64,000 bases of DNA from GCA-2718595 sp963935005 (GTDB taxonomy: Bacteria > Gemmatimonadota > Gemmatimonadetes > Longimicrobiales > Gaopeijiaceae). The notes under the pieces are model-generated. The model was not told where the DNA came from. It worked only from the letters and a program-made list of their open reading frames with translations, and searched no databases. The stretch spans positions 1 to 64,000 of the forward strand of contig CAWWAX010000001.1 in NCBI GenBank assembly GCA_963935005.1, given 5' to 3'. Each line of letters opens with the position of its first letter. Position 1 is the first letter of the stretch. This document shows positions 54,149 through 63,171 of this stretch, one piece after another. The position numbers and the translations under genes are program-made.

Positions 54149-56174
54149 GTCGCCAACAAGCCTACCAAAAACCACAGATCAACTTTGTATCGATGCTATA
54201 AAGGTGCTATCCATGGACGCCGTTCAGAATGCTAACTCTGGACACCCTGGAACCCCAATGGCTCTGGCACCCGTCGGCTATCTCCTGTGGACACAATATC
54301 TAAAGCACAATCCAAATAACCCCACCTGGGTCGACCGCGACCGTTTTGTTCTCTCAGTTGGTCATGCTTCTATGTTGCTATACTCTCTCCTATATCTAAC
54401 TGGTTATGATTTATCTCTAGAAGATTTAAAAAAATTCCGACAGTGGGAGTCTAAAACTCCTGGTCATCCAGAAGTGCACCATACTCCAGGCGTAGAAACC
54501 ACTACTGGACCTCTTGGCCAAGGCGTGTCCAACTCAGTAGGAATGGCTCTAGCAGAACGCTGGCTGGCAACCAGATACAACAAAGATGGCCACAACATAA
54601 TCGATCACTGCACTTACGCGCTTTGTTCAGACGGAGACCTAATGGAAGGTCTGTCACACGAAGTTGCAGAATTCGCTGGACATCAAAAGCTCGGAAAGTT
54701 GATTTGGATTTTCGATGACAACAACATAACGATTGAAGGAAGTACAAACTTAACGAGCTCAACCGACCATATCGAACGTTTCGAAAGCTACCAATGGCAT
54801 ACGGTTTGCGTAGATGATGGTTCCAACCTAAACCAAATCGATAAAGCTATTAATCTGGCCAAGTCGGAAACTGAAAAACCTTCCTTAATAGTATTAAAAA
54901 CACGAATCGCTGAAGGCAGCCCCAACAAGGTAAATAAGGCTTCGGCACACGGTAGCCCATTGGGTTTCGAGGAAATCCAAGCCACCAAAAACAACATCGA
55001 CTACCCCTCTCACGAGCCCTTTTATGTTGATCCCCAAAGTCTTACAACCTGGCGTAAAACAGCTGACAGAGGTGATAGCCTCGAAGAGGACTGGAACAAA
55101 CTCTTCGAGTCATACAAAGAGGTGTATCCAGAACTGGCAAGAGAGTATCTGGAAATCATGAGAGGTGCTCTTCCGCGAGATTGGGATATCGAAATCCCTA
55201 ATTACCACGATGTCCAAGAGAGAAAAGCGACTCGTTCCTGGTCTGGAGAAATCCTGCAAGCGATTGCAGCAAATTGTCCCAATCTTATTGGAGGATCAGC
55301 CGACCTAGGACCTTCTAACATGACCGACATTAATGGGGCATCCAACCTGGACCATGAAACTCCTGGAGGACGCATTCTTAGATTTGGAATTAGAGAACAC
55401 GGCATGGCTGGGATAATGAATGGGCTTGCGCTACATGGAGGAATCCAACCTTTCGGTGGAACATTTCTGATTTTTTCCGATTACATGAGACCTTCGATTA
55501 GGCTGGCAGCCCTAATGAACCTGCCCGTTAAATACGTATTTACCCATGACTCAATTGGATTAGGGGAAGACGGCCCCACCCATCAACCTGTCGAACAACT
55601 GATGACCTTAAGGGCTATCCCCAATCTATTAGACCTGAGACCTGCCGATGCTGCAGAAACAGCAATGGCTTGGAAAATTGCGATGGAAAGGACAAGTGGC
55701 CCTACATTTTTGTCGCTCACAAGACAAGGAGTCGCTCCACTCAACAGAACAACCTTCCCCAAAGCAGAAGCGACACGATTCGGAGCTTATGTTCTAGCAG
55801 AAGCTTCGAACAGGACACCTCAAGTAGTTTTAATCGCAAGTGGATCGGAAATCGAAATAGCCTTAGAAGCCAAAGAAATCTTAGAGAACACAGCCATAGC
55901 CACTCGTTTAGTCAGCATGCCCAGTTGGTATCTTTTCTCGCAACAAACCAAAGAATATCAAGACTCAATTTTACTACCCGATTGCCCTGTTCAAGTAGCA
56001 ATAGAAGCTGGCTCTTCATTCGGCTGGTATCGATGGATAGGAAACAGAGGATTAGTCATAGGCCTAGACAGGTTTGGAGCTTCTGCTCCCTCTGAAGACC
56101 TCTTCGATCAGTTCGGTATTAAAGTCGGTAAGATCGTGGAAAAAGCGACTGAAGCACTCAAGGAGAAAACATAG
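54141..56174 (+). CDS. tkt: Transketolase
   Basis: A 677-residue thiamine-diphosphate enzyme. Landmarks in order are NANSGHPGTPMALAP near the N-terminus, GHASMLLYSLLYLTG, the cofactor motif DGDLMEG with Asp164 and Asp166, the pyrimidine-domain RFGIREHGMAGIMNG with its catalytic Glu, and THDSIGLGEDGPTHQPVEQL. It moves two-carbon ketol units in the pentose phosphate pathway. The ATG at 54141 overlaps the leuS end by eight bases, so the two are coupled. It converges on the ornithine-cyclodeaminase-like gene. Confidence 0.96.
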   Translation: MHESPTSLPKTTDQLCIDAIKVLSMDAVQNANSGHPGTPMALAPVGYLLWTQYLKHNPNNPTWVDRDRFVLSVGHASMLLYSLLYLTGYDLSLEDLKKFRQWESKTPGHPEVHHTPGVETTTGPLGQGVSNSVGMALAERWLATRYNKDGHNIIDHCTYALCSDGDLMEGLSHEVAEFAGHQKLGKLIWIFDDNNITIEGSTNLTSSTDHIERFESYQWHTVCVDDGSNLNQIDKAINLAKSETEKPSLIVLKTRIAEGSPNKVNKASAHGSPLGFEEIQATKNNIDYPSHEPFYVDPQSLTTWRKTADRGDSLEEDWNKLFESYKEVYPELAREYLEIMRGALPRDWDIEIPNYHDVQERKATRSWSGEILQAIAANCPNLIGGSADLGPSNMTDINGASNLDHETPGGRILRFGIREHGMAGIMNGLALHGGIQPFGGTFLIFSDYMRPSIRLAALMNLPVKYVFTHDSIGLGEDGPTHQPVEQLMTLRAIPNLLDLRPADAAETAMAWKIAMERTSGPTFLSLTRQGVAPLNRTTFPKAEATRFGAYVLAEASNRTPQVVLIASGSEIEIALEAKEILENTAIATRLVSMPSWYLFSQQTKEYQDSILLPDCPVQVAIEAGSSFGWYRWIGNRGLVIGLDRFGASAPSEDLFDQFGIKVGKIVEKATEALKEKT

Positions 56175-56189
56175 CCCAGAGGGGGGTGT

Positions 56190-57200
56190 TCAAGAGAAAA
56201 AACTGAAATTATTCCTCCCCTCATCCGAAATAGCCCTTTGATATACAGCGATGGCCCCCGCTGTATCTTGAAGAGCTGACCCTGTTGCATCAAAAACTAT
56301 AATTTCTTCATTAGAAGTGCGACCAGTTCGATCCCCAACTATTACTTGGCCCAAGTCGGCATGGACTTCTTCCGCGGAGATAACACCTGCGGCGATTGCG
56401 TGATGCAGCTCTCCCACATTGATACATTGATCTAAGAGATCAACCACTACCTTGGCCTTAGAAAAGATCTCTACATCCAATTCCTGCTTGTCAGGACTGT
56501 CTGCACCTACTGCCGCTATAAAAATGCCATCTGGAATCATACTCGCCTTAATGAGCGGAGAACTTGAAGGAGTGCAGGTCACTAGCACATCGCTTTCCGC
56601 CAAAGCCTCTTCAACTACATCGATCGCCATTACTTCCATCTGCAATTCATCAGCCATCTCGGCTGCAAAACGAGCTGATGTATCAGGGTCCATATCAATT
56701 GCAAAAGCTTTTTTTAAAGGCAACACTTGTTTTAAAGATCTGAGCTGCACCCTGCCCTGTGTTCCACACCCACAAATAGTAACTGTCTCAGAGTTGGGCT
56801 TCGCTAAATATTTAGCTGCAACACCCGTGGTGGCCCCTGTTCGATTAATGGTAATTCCGACCGATTCCATAATAGCCAATGGTGACCCATCTTCTCCATC
56901 GCAGAGAACGATGATGCCTTGAATATTTGGCAGACCAAATCGTTTTTGGTTCTGAAAAAACCCTCCGTTTAGCTTCAGCCCAAGGTAGGCTTTTCCTTTA
57001 ACCAATCCGCCAGCTTTAATATGGAATTCGCCATCTTGAGTATCAATATGGAGGAGGCCCGTATCCAGACTCTTGTCCTCAGCGTAGAGTCGGAACGCAT
57101 CTTCTACCAGATCAAAATAATCTTCCAATTGAAGAATCTGAGAGATTTCTTCTCCACTGAGTAGAAGAGTTTCGCGGTTTTTTACGCTTCGTGATACCAC
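56190..57200 (-). CDS. Ornithine cyclodeaminase/mu-crystallin family protein
   Basis: A 336-residue NAD-binding protein of the OCD/mu-crystallin family, with KLNGGFFQNQKRFGLPNIQG, the active-site NRTGATTGVAAKYLA segment, the Rossmann loop CGCGTQGRVQ, CTPSSSPLI and GADSPDKQELD. Members include ornithine cyclodeaminase, alanine dehydrogenase and ketimine reductase. The GTG at 57200 is taken as the start: AGGGA lies six bases before it, and it begins just after the FAH stop. An in-frame ATG at 57284 would overlap that gene. The substrate is undetermined. Confidence 0.88.
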   Translation of the reverse strand: MVSRSVKNRETLLLSGEEISQILQLEDYFDLVEDAFRLYAEDKSLDTGLLHIDTQDGEFHIKAGGLVKGKAYLGLKLNGGFFQNQKRFGLPNIQGIIVLCDGEDGSPLAIMESVGITINRTGATTGVAAKYLAKPNSETVTICGCGTQGRVQLRSLKQVLPLKKAFAIDMDPDTSARFAAEMADELQMEVMAIDVVEEALAESDVLVTCTPSSSPLIKASMIPDGIFIAAVGADSPDKQELDVEIFSKAKVVVDLLDQCINVGELHHAIAAGVISAEEVHADLGQVIVGDRTGRTSNEEIIVFDATGSALQDTAGAIAVYQRAISDEGRNNFSFFS

Positions 57201-57201
57201 C

Positions 57202-58365
57202 TCAATTCCCTGGTGGTCTGTAGCTACGAACTGGGGGCAGTTGTGCGCCGGATAGATCGTCTGGAACGCTCTCTTCAGCAACAACGGTGTGCGTTAACGT
57301 ACCGATTCCCTCGATGGTGGCACTGATCGTTTCACCAGCCTGCAGGTAACCAGATCCTGTCGCCCGCTGAACGCGCCCAGCGCCCGTTCCGCCCGACGTT
57401 CCGCTTTGCAGGACGTCACCAGGAAATACAGTGATTAGCGACGATGCGTACTCGATTAACTCTGGAATGTTGTGTATCATGTCTCCCGCTCTGGCCTCCT
57501 GAACGGTCACGCCATCGATGACCAGGCTCTGGTGCAAGCGTTCCATCGGATCGCCATAGAACTCCTTTGGAACAATCCACGGCCCTTGGGGCGCGAACGT
57601 GTCATGGCCCTTACCGACGAACCAATCCTGACCGGATCCGTAACCACCAGGTGGACGTCCGCCACGATCGGACACATCCATAGCAACCATATAGCCGAAT
57701 ACGTGGTCGTAGGCTCGACTTGCAGAGATGTACTTGCCCTCAGTACCGAATACGATTGCCAACTCAACTTCCCATTCGATCCGGTCACGGCCATAAGGAA
57801 TCACGATGTCGTCGCCGCTACCGATGATCGCGCCGCGGGTCGGTTTCAGGAACAGGTAGGGTACCCCCCGATTATCCTGTCGCTCCTGAGTCCTCGCTTG
57901 CAACTGTTCCTCGGTACAGCCTTCACATGCATGTGTATAGAAGTTGACCGCGGCATTCATGTTTTTGCTGGGATACATAATTGGAGGAAGAGCTCTTAAG
58001 TTGCTCGCCTCATAAACAAAATCTGATTTTCCTGGTCCTTCCAATCCATTATTGTGGTTCAAATCATTAACTATCTCATATAAACGGTGTTTCAAACCAG
58101 ATTCATACCGTTCAATCAGTTCTAACATATCTGATGGCATGGACATCTCTGAAATGCCAGGGTTTTTCTGAAGAGCAGTATTAGCAGAAACAAGGTCTAT
58201 GACTAAATTATCTCTCAGGACAATACCCAGCCGATGCTGTCCGTCCACCTCGAATGTTCCGAGTTTAAAGGCCTCTACGTCCTCTGTGCTCGGATCACTT
58301 TGAGCAACACAGCCGATCGGAATAATTAACACTAGTAGCAACCGGAAAACTTGATTTAGCTTCAT
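57202..58365 (-). CDS. Exported FAH-family lipoprotein with mosaic base composition
   Basis: A 387-residue protein. It has a signal peptide with a lipobox-like PIGC (Cys19), then a divergent N-terminal part, and a fumarylacetoacetate hydrolase (FAH) domain from about residue 125: NMNAAVNFYTHA, LKPTRGAIIGSGDD, the metal-binding EWEVEL with Glu199 and Glu201, DVSDRG, GKGHDTFAPQGPW and GDVLQSGTSGGTG. The family cleaves or isomerises acylpyruvate-like compounds with a divalent metal and is normally cytoplasmic. AGGAGG is six bases before the ATG. About 57205-57960 is clearly richer in GC (50-73% per 60 bases) than the N-terminal part (35-40%), suggesting recombination. Confidence 0.85.
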   Translation of the reverse strand: MKLNQVFRLLLVLIIPIGCVAQSDPSTEDVEAFKLGTFEVDGQHRLGIVLRDNLVIDLVSANTALQKNPGISEMSMPSDMLELIERYESGLKHRLYEIVNDLNHNNGLEGPGKSDFVYEASNLRALPPIMYPSKNMNAAVNFYTHACEGCTEEQLQARTQERQDNRGVPYLFLKPTRGAIIGSGDDIVIPYGRDRIEWEVELAIVFGTEGKYISASRAYDHVFGYMVAMDVSDRGGRPPGGYGSGQDWFVGKGHDTFAPQGPWIVPKEFYGDPMERLHQSLVIDGVTVQEARAGDMIHNIPELIEYASSLITVFPGDVLQSGTSGGTGAGRVQRATGSGYLQAGETISATIEGIGTLTHTVVAEESVPDDLSGAQLPPVRSYRPPGN

Positions 58366-58405
58366 TATCTGCCTCCTGAATAAATTATGACCTCCCTCTC
58401 TACAA

Positions 58406-58480
<75 letters not shown>

Positions 58481-58486
58481 AAGTCA

Positions 58487-58870
<384 letters not shown>

Positions 58871-58923
58871 CTGCAACGTAGTCTATCTGGATTAGTATCA
58901 GAGAACAACGGCTCTACCGAGGT

Positions 58924-59484
58924 TTAGAAAATCCAATAAACACCAGCCGTGATCTCACTACTGTCATAGGGAAAAAGCTCATGTTGATCACGCCGAATTC
59001 TATACTCACCCCGAACCCCAACAGGGCCAGCGATCCGCACTCTTATACCTATGGGTACAGAGATAGTGGAGTTCCAAAATCGGACACCTTCCGGATCTGC
59101 ATCGCGACGAACGAAAAGACCTCCGCTGAACCCTAAGTAAGGTTCCAAAATCCCTACGGGAAATCTTGCCTGAACTCCTGCTGTTAAAGTAGCTACATGC
59201 GAAAATATTGTACTAGACGGGCTCGCTGGAGCTGTGACTCTAGGTTTAGAGTAGGTTGCACCGAACTCAATACGTGTTCGATCTGAGTTTGTATAGTCAG
59301 TTGATAATGCTATTAGATCTGTGGATCCCTCATCTGCTTCTAATGCGTAACGCAGCATGCCACCAGACAAACTGACGCCCCTAGAAGAGCTTAGAGGTGG
59401 CCTGCCTTGAGCATGTGACAAACTCGGACGTCCCAATGTCAACAGGGCAAAAACAACACAAACAAATCGAAAACTGAAACTCAT
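58924..59484 (-). CDS. Small outer-membrane beta-barrel protein
   Basis: A 186-residue protein with a Sec signal (about 1-25, ending SHAQ). The mature chain alternates polar and hydrophobic residues in short strands (RIEFGATYS, VATLTAGVQARFP, LEPYLGFSGGLF, VGVRGEYRIR) and ends in VYWIF with a terminal phenylalanine, the usual outer-membrane insertion signal. This fits an eight-stranded OmpA/OmpW-like barrel. Function is unknown. It ends 54 bases before the predicted rnpB 5' end and reads in the same direction. Confidence 0.78.
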   Translation of the reverse strand: MSFSFRFVCVVFALLTLGRPSLSHAQGRPPLSSSRGVSLSGGMLRYALEADEGSTDLIALSTDYTNSDRTRIEFGATYSKPRVTAPASPSSTIFSHVATLTAGVQARFPVGILEPYLGFSGGLFVRRDADPEGVRFWNSTISVPIGIRVRIAGPVGVRGEYRIRRDQHELFPYDSSEITAGVYWIF

Positions 59485-59639
59485 TTTGAAACATCCATAG
59501 CTAAATAATCGTAAACTCCAGCTAGATTGTAGAGAAATGATGAGAGGAAAAGCAATGAACGCTTGCAGAGTTGTTTGATAGATCTGATCTTTTCGACGAC
59601 GAAGATAGCCAACATCCTCTTGTTAGGAGTAATGAAAAC

Positions 59640-60161
59640 ATGAAAAACTTCAAACATCTCAACTTACTAAAACTACTCTTCTTAGTTTTTAGTCTTTCCC
59701 CTATGACGCCACTACGAGGTCAAACAGAAACGACCACGGTCATCTACTTGGTAAGACATGCTGAAAAAGTGGACGACTCAAACGACGCGGCGCTCTCACC
59801 AGAAGGCAGAAAAAGAGCAGAGTTACTTTCTAAAGTCTTGAAAGATGCTGAGATTACTCACATACATTCCACCGATTTCCAACGTACCCGTGATACAGTT
59901 GAACCTCTGGCCTCTCTCTTGGGAATAGCAATCCAACTATACGACCCACAACACTTAGAAACCTTTTCAGAAAACCTGATAAACACCCAGGGAGTACATC
60001 TAGTCAGTGGGCATTCTAATACCACCCCAGGGCTGGTTGAACTGCTGGGTGGACAGAGCTCTCCGATTCAAGACCACGAATATGACCGTCTCTATGTGAT
60101 CGTTCGAGACGGAAAACAAACTAAAGCAACCATTCTAATCCATTACGGTATCTCTTGGTGA
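59640..60161 (+). CDS. Exported histidine-phosphatase-superfamily protein
   Basis: A 173-residue protein beginning at the ATG at 59640, with AGGAG ten bases upstream. A signal peptide covers about 1-28. The mature domain has the RHx motif at 39-41 (LVRHAEK), in which the histidine is phosphorylated, and a second histidine in VSGHSNT, giving the phosphatase core in a short SixA-like form. It likely removes phosphate from small molecules or proteins in the periplasm. An in-frame start at 59571 is less likely. Confidence 0.88.
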   Translation: MKNFKHLNLLKLLFLVFSLSPMTPLRGQTETTTVIYLVRHAEKVDDSNDAALSPEGRKRAELLSKVLKDAEITHIHSTDFQRTRDTVEPLASLLGIAIQLYDPQHLETFSENLINTQGVHLVSGHSNTTPGLVELLGGQSSPIQDHEYDRLYVIVRDGKQTKATILIHYGISW

Positions 60162-60257
60162 ACTTTCACTCCAATTGGAAAATTGATTGCGTAAACAAAC
60201 TCGCCAAAAGTAATTTTGACTAAACTGAAACGTCGTTGCTGATATAGGGAGCACATC

Positions 60258-61943
60258 TTGAAGATCAAACATCTGATTATACTTGCCATTACTATCCTGA
60301 ACTCCTGTGTCGTTTCTGCTAGCCATGATCGAACGTCTCAAGTGGACAGCGTTTTCGAACGTTGGAACAACTTCACCTCTCCTGGTTGTGCAGTCGGTAT
60401 AATGAAGGACGGTCACGTTGTTCTCGAAAAGGCTTACGGAATGGCTGACCTGCAACATGAAATTCCGAATACTATCGAAACAGTTTTTGAAAATGGTTCT
60501 GTTTCGAAGCAATTTACGGCAGCAGCAATCGTTCTTCTTGCCTTGGAAGGAAAAATCACTCTCGACGACGATGTGCGGTACTACATTCCTGAAGTGCCCG
60601 ATTATGGCACTACAATAACTTTACGTCACTTAATGACTCACACGAGCGGCCTCAGAGACTGGGGTTCAGTCGCTGCCATCTCTGGATGGCCAAGACATGA
60701 ACGCAGCCATAATCACAGTGACGTTTTAAATATTATCAGTCGCCAGACTGCGCTTAATTTCCATCCTGGAACTGAATATTCCTACAGTAACACTGGATAT
60801 AACTTGCTAGCTATGGTGGTGACACGCGTGAGCGGAATCCCCTTTGCAGAATTCTCTATGGAGAACATCTTCGAACCACTTGGCTTGGCAAATACGCAGT
60901 GGCGGGATAACCCCAGGCGAATAGTAAAAGGTCGAAGCACTGCCTACCGAGCCTTGGAAAATGGAACATTCGAGATCCTACAACCCATAGAACATGTGCA
61001 TGGAAACGGTGGCCTGCTCACCACGATAGGAGACCTGCTGACTTGGAACCAAGCCTTGGAAGACGGTACAATCGGTGGGCAGAGGTTCATAGAAATGATG
61101 CACGAGCAGGGCCGTTTGACAGATGGTTCTGAGATCACCTACGCGGGCGGACTTCAAATCGATTCCTTCAAAGGTGTAAAACGCATAAGTCATACTGGTG
61201 CTACGGCAGGCTACAGAGCGTTCGTTTCCAGGTATCCAGAACACCATCTCTCACTGGCATCACTTTGCAATTCCAGTGATGCCAATACCGGTTTGATCAG
61301 AGATCAACTCGCTGAAATTTTCATTGGTGAATTCCTGAAGGATCCCGAGCTTCAGCAGGCTATCACACTGACACCAGAAATAATGGCTTCCTATGCTGGA
61401 CTTTATTACGAACCCGTGACGGGACAAACAAAACAATTGGAACTAAGAAACGGCGATCTCTATGACGGAAACAACAAACTCACTCCCACCTCACCTTCTA
61501 TTTTTTTAAATCCTGCTACCACAGCTGATTACATTTTTGAAACCCAGCAGGGTAATGCCAAAGAATTTTCCCTAGATGCCTGGCAGTATACGAAAAAGAG
61601 TTATCAGCAAACGAGCTCGTGGGCTCCAGATATTGAAGAATTACAGACATTGACTGGCACCTATAGCAGTGCGGACTCTAACACTACTTATATCGTTAAA
61701 ATGATAAATAATCAGTTGGTGATAGAACAGGAACCTGGACGGATACAGGTCCTTACGCCTCTGTACAAAGACGCTTTTGAAGGAAATTTTGGAGTGCCTG
61801 AATTTGACATCCATTGGACTTCAGAACGTTTCTCGTCCAATGGAGTCATAAGGTTTGAACGTGACAGCAGAAACGTAGTCACAGAATTGTCTGGATCTTG
61901 GGGAAGAGTTTTTGACATGCGCTTCAAACGTCAAAGCAATTAA
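60258..61943 (+). CDS. Exported beta-lactamase-fold serine hydrolase
   Basis: A 561-residue serine hydrolase of the class C beta-lactamase/D-aminopeptidase group. After a signal peptide (about 1-22) come SxxK at 81-84 (GSVSKQF), the YxN triad Tyr176-Ser-Asn178, and HTG in HTGATAGY. A C-terminal extension after about residue 380 has beta-rich repeats, as in EstB/DAP-like enzymes. It probably acts on peptidoglycan-type or D-amino-acid peptides or esters rather than on antibiotics. The start is a TTG with GGGAG upstream. Its stop overlaps the end of apbE on the other strand. Confidence 0.88.
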   Translation: MKIKHLIILAITILNSCVVSASHDRTSQVDSVFERWNNFTSPGCAVGIMKDGHVVLEKAYGMADLQHEIPNTIETVFENGSVSKQFTAAAIVLLALEGKITLDDDVRYYIPEVPDYGTTITLRHLMTHTSGLRDWGSVAAISGWPRHERSHNHSDVLNIISRQTALNFHPGTEYSYSNTGYNLLAMVVTRVSGIPFAEFSMENIFEPLGLANTQWRDNPRRIVKGRSTAYRALENGTFEILQPIEHVHGNGGLLTTIGDLLTWNQALEDGTIGGQRFIEMMHEQGRLTDGSEITYAGGLQIDSFKGVKRISHTGATAGYRAFVSRYPEHHLSLASLCNSSDANTGLIRDQLAEIFIGEFLKDPELQQAITLTPEIMASYAGLYYEPVTGQTKQLELRNGDLYDGNNKLTPTSPSIFLNPATTADYIFETQQGNAKEFSLDAWQYTKKSYQQTSSWAPDIEELQTLTGTYSSADSNTTYIVKMINNQLVIEQEPGRIQVLTPLYKDAFEGNFGVPEFDIHWTSERFSSNGVIRFERDSRNVVTELSGSWGRVFDMRFKRQSN

Positions 61944-62977
61944 ATCGTTACTTCGTAGCGAAAAAATCCTTCAGACTTGATGACCTCCTGCTCTTTTGTC
62001 ACCAAAATTCCCTCTGCTTCAGGCAGCTCATTGAGTAGGAGCATCCCCGCCTCGGGCCCTAAAACTAAGATGGCAGTTGAAAGAGCATCCGCCGCCGCCG
62101 CCGTAGGTGCTACCACAGAGACAGCACTAGTATGATCGGGAGACGTACCTAGACGAGGATCAATAATATGGTGAACCACCAAATCTTCGGTTAGATATTG
62201 CATGTAATCCCCAGATGTCGCTACAGCTCCCTCTTCAATATTGATCACAGTGAGATAGCTATCAGGTATTCGTGGATGCTGAATGGCTAACCGCCAATTC
62301 TGACCCAACAGGTCTTTGCCTACTGCACCCATGTCACCTCCTGCGTCAATCAATCCCCCCTTAATCCCCCTCCTCTTGAGAATTTTAACGACCTTATCCA
62401 CGATGAATCCTTTGGCGATTCCATCGAAACTTACCGACATTCCTGAACGTTCAAATACGATCTTATTTGCATCCAAGGCGATATTCTCCGATCCTACTAA
62501 ACTGAGCGCATCTTCAATCTCATCCGCTGATGGTGCCCCTCCCCTTTCTTCAAAACTATTTGAGTAAAGATCTATCAAAGGCGCTACGCTAACATCGAAA
62601 GCTCCATCGGTCAGGGAATTGATCTTCAGAGCATGCCTCAATACTTCTAATATCTCTGGGGCGGGATTCTTTAGGGTTCCCTCTCGGTTAAGTATCCATA
62701 CTGGTGTTCCTTCCCGATACCTGCTAAAAATATTCTCAAGCCGATCGATTTCTGTGAAAGCTTCGTCTAGGATATTCCTAGCAAAGCTGGTATCTCGATG
62801 GACCACTGAAATCGTGACTAGGGTACCCATTTTGGTTCGAGTTTCCCTTACCAAATCCAAACCTATCTCAGCTAGAAAAGACCGTACAATTCCTAGCCCA
62901 CCGATTGTCGCCATTGCAGAAATACCAGCAATCTTCAAGGCTTTACGTCTCTTCATTACAGCTTGAAACAATTCCAT
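61940..62977 (-). CDS. apbE: FAD:protein FMN transferase (ApbE family)
   Basis: A 345-residue ApbE-family protein. A Tat-like KRRKALKIAG leader near residue 9 is followed by a hydrophobic segment. Core motifs include MGTLVTISVVH, IFSRYREGTPVW, DGAFDVSVAP, SFDGIAKGFIVD, GGDMGAVG and DPRLGTSPDH. The enzyme attaches FMN to a threonine in target subunits such as Rnf, Nqr or other periplasmic flavoproteins. The ATG at 62977 has GGTGGGTAG upstream; a second ATG at 62956 has no site. Targets are not in the window. It diverges from the amidase to the right. Confidence 0.93.
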   Translation of the reverse strand: MELFQAVMKRRKALKIAGISAMATIGGLGIVRSFLAEIGLDLVRETRTKMGTLVTISVVHRDTSFARNILDEAFTEIDRLENIFSRYREGTPVWILNREGTLKNPAPEILEVLRHALKINSLTDGAFDVSVAPLIDLYSNSFEERGGAPSADEIEDALSLVGSENIALDANKIVFERSGMSVSFDGIAKGFIVDKVVKILKRRGIKGGLIDAGGDMGAVGKDLLGQNWRLAIQHPRIPDSYLTVINIEEGAVATSGDYMQYLTEDLVVHHIIDPRLGTSPDHTSAVSVVAPTAAAADALSTAILVLGPEAGMLLLNELPEAEGILVTKEQEVIKSEGFFRYEVTI

Positions 62978-63171
62978 GGACTACCCACCTAACTTTGGCC
63001 ACCGAAGTCTTGGCGTCAAAATTGACTGCGGTTTAATTCGAGCGCTGTTCTCACAATTACCTCTAGAGAAATTTGAGATCTCTTCTATCGGCAAAGACAT
63101 GACTACCCTATCCTGGACTAGGCGGCATCACAAGGCTTGCCCCAGTAAATTGCATCAGGAGGGACTCTCCA

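Noticed and set aside
60258..61943. Antibiotic-resistance beta-lactamase
   Set aside because: It has the fold motifs but also a long C-terminal extension typical of esterase/D-aminopeptidase relatives, and no resistance context.
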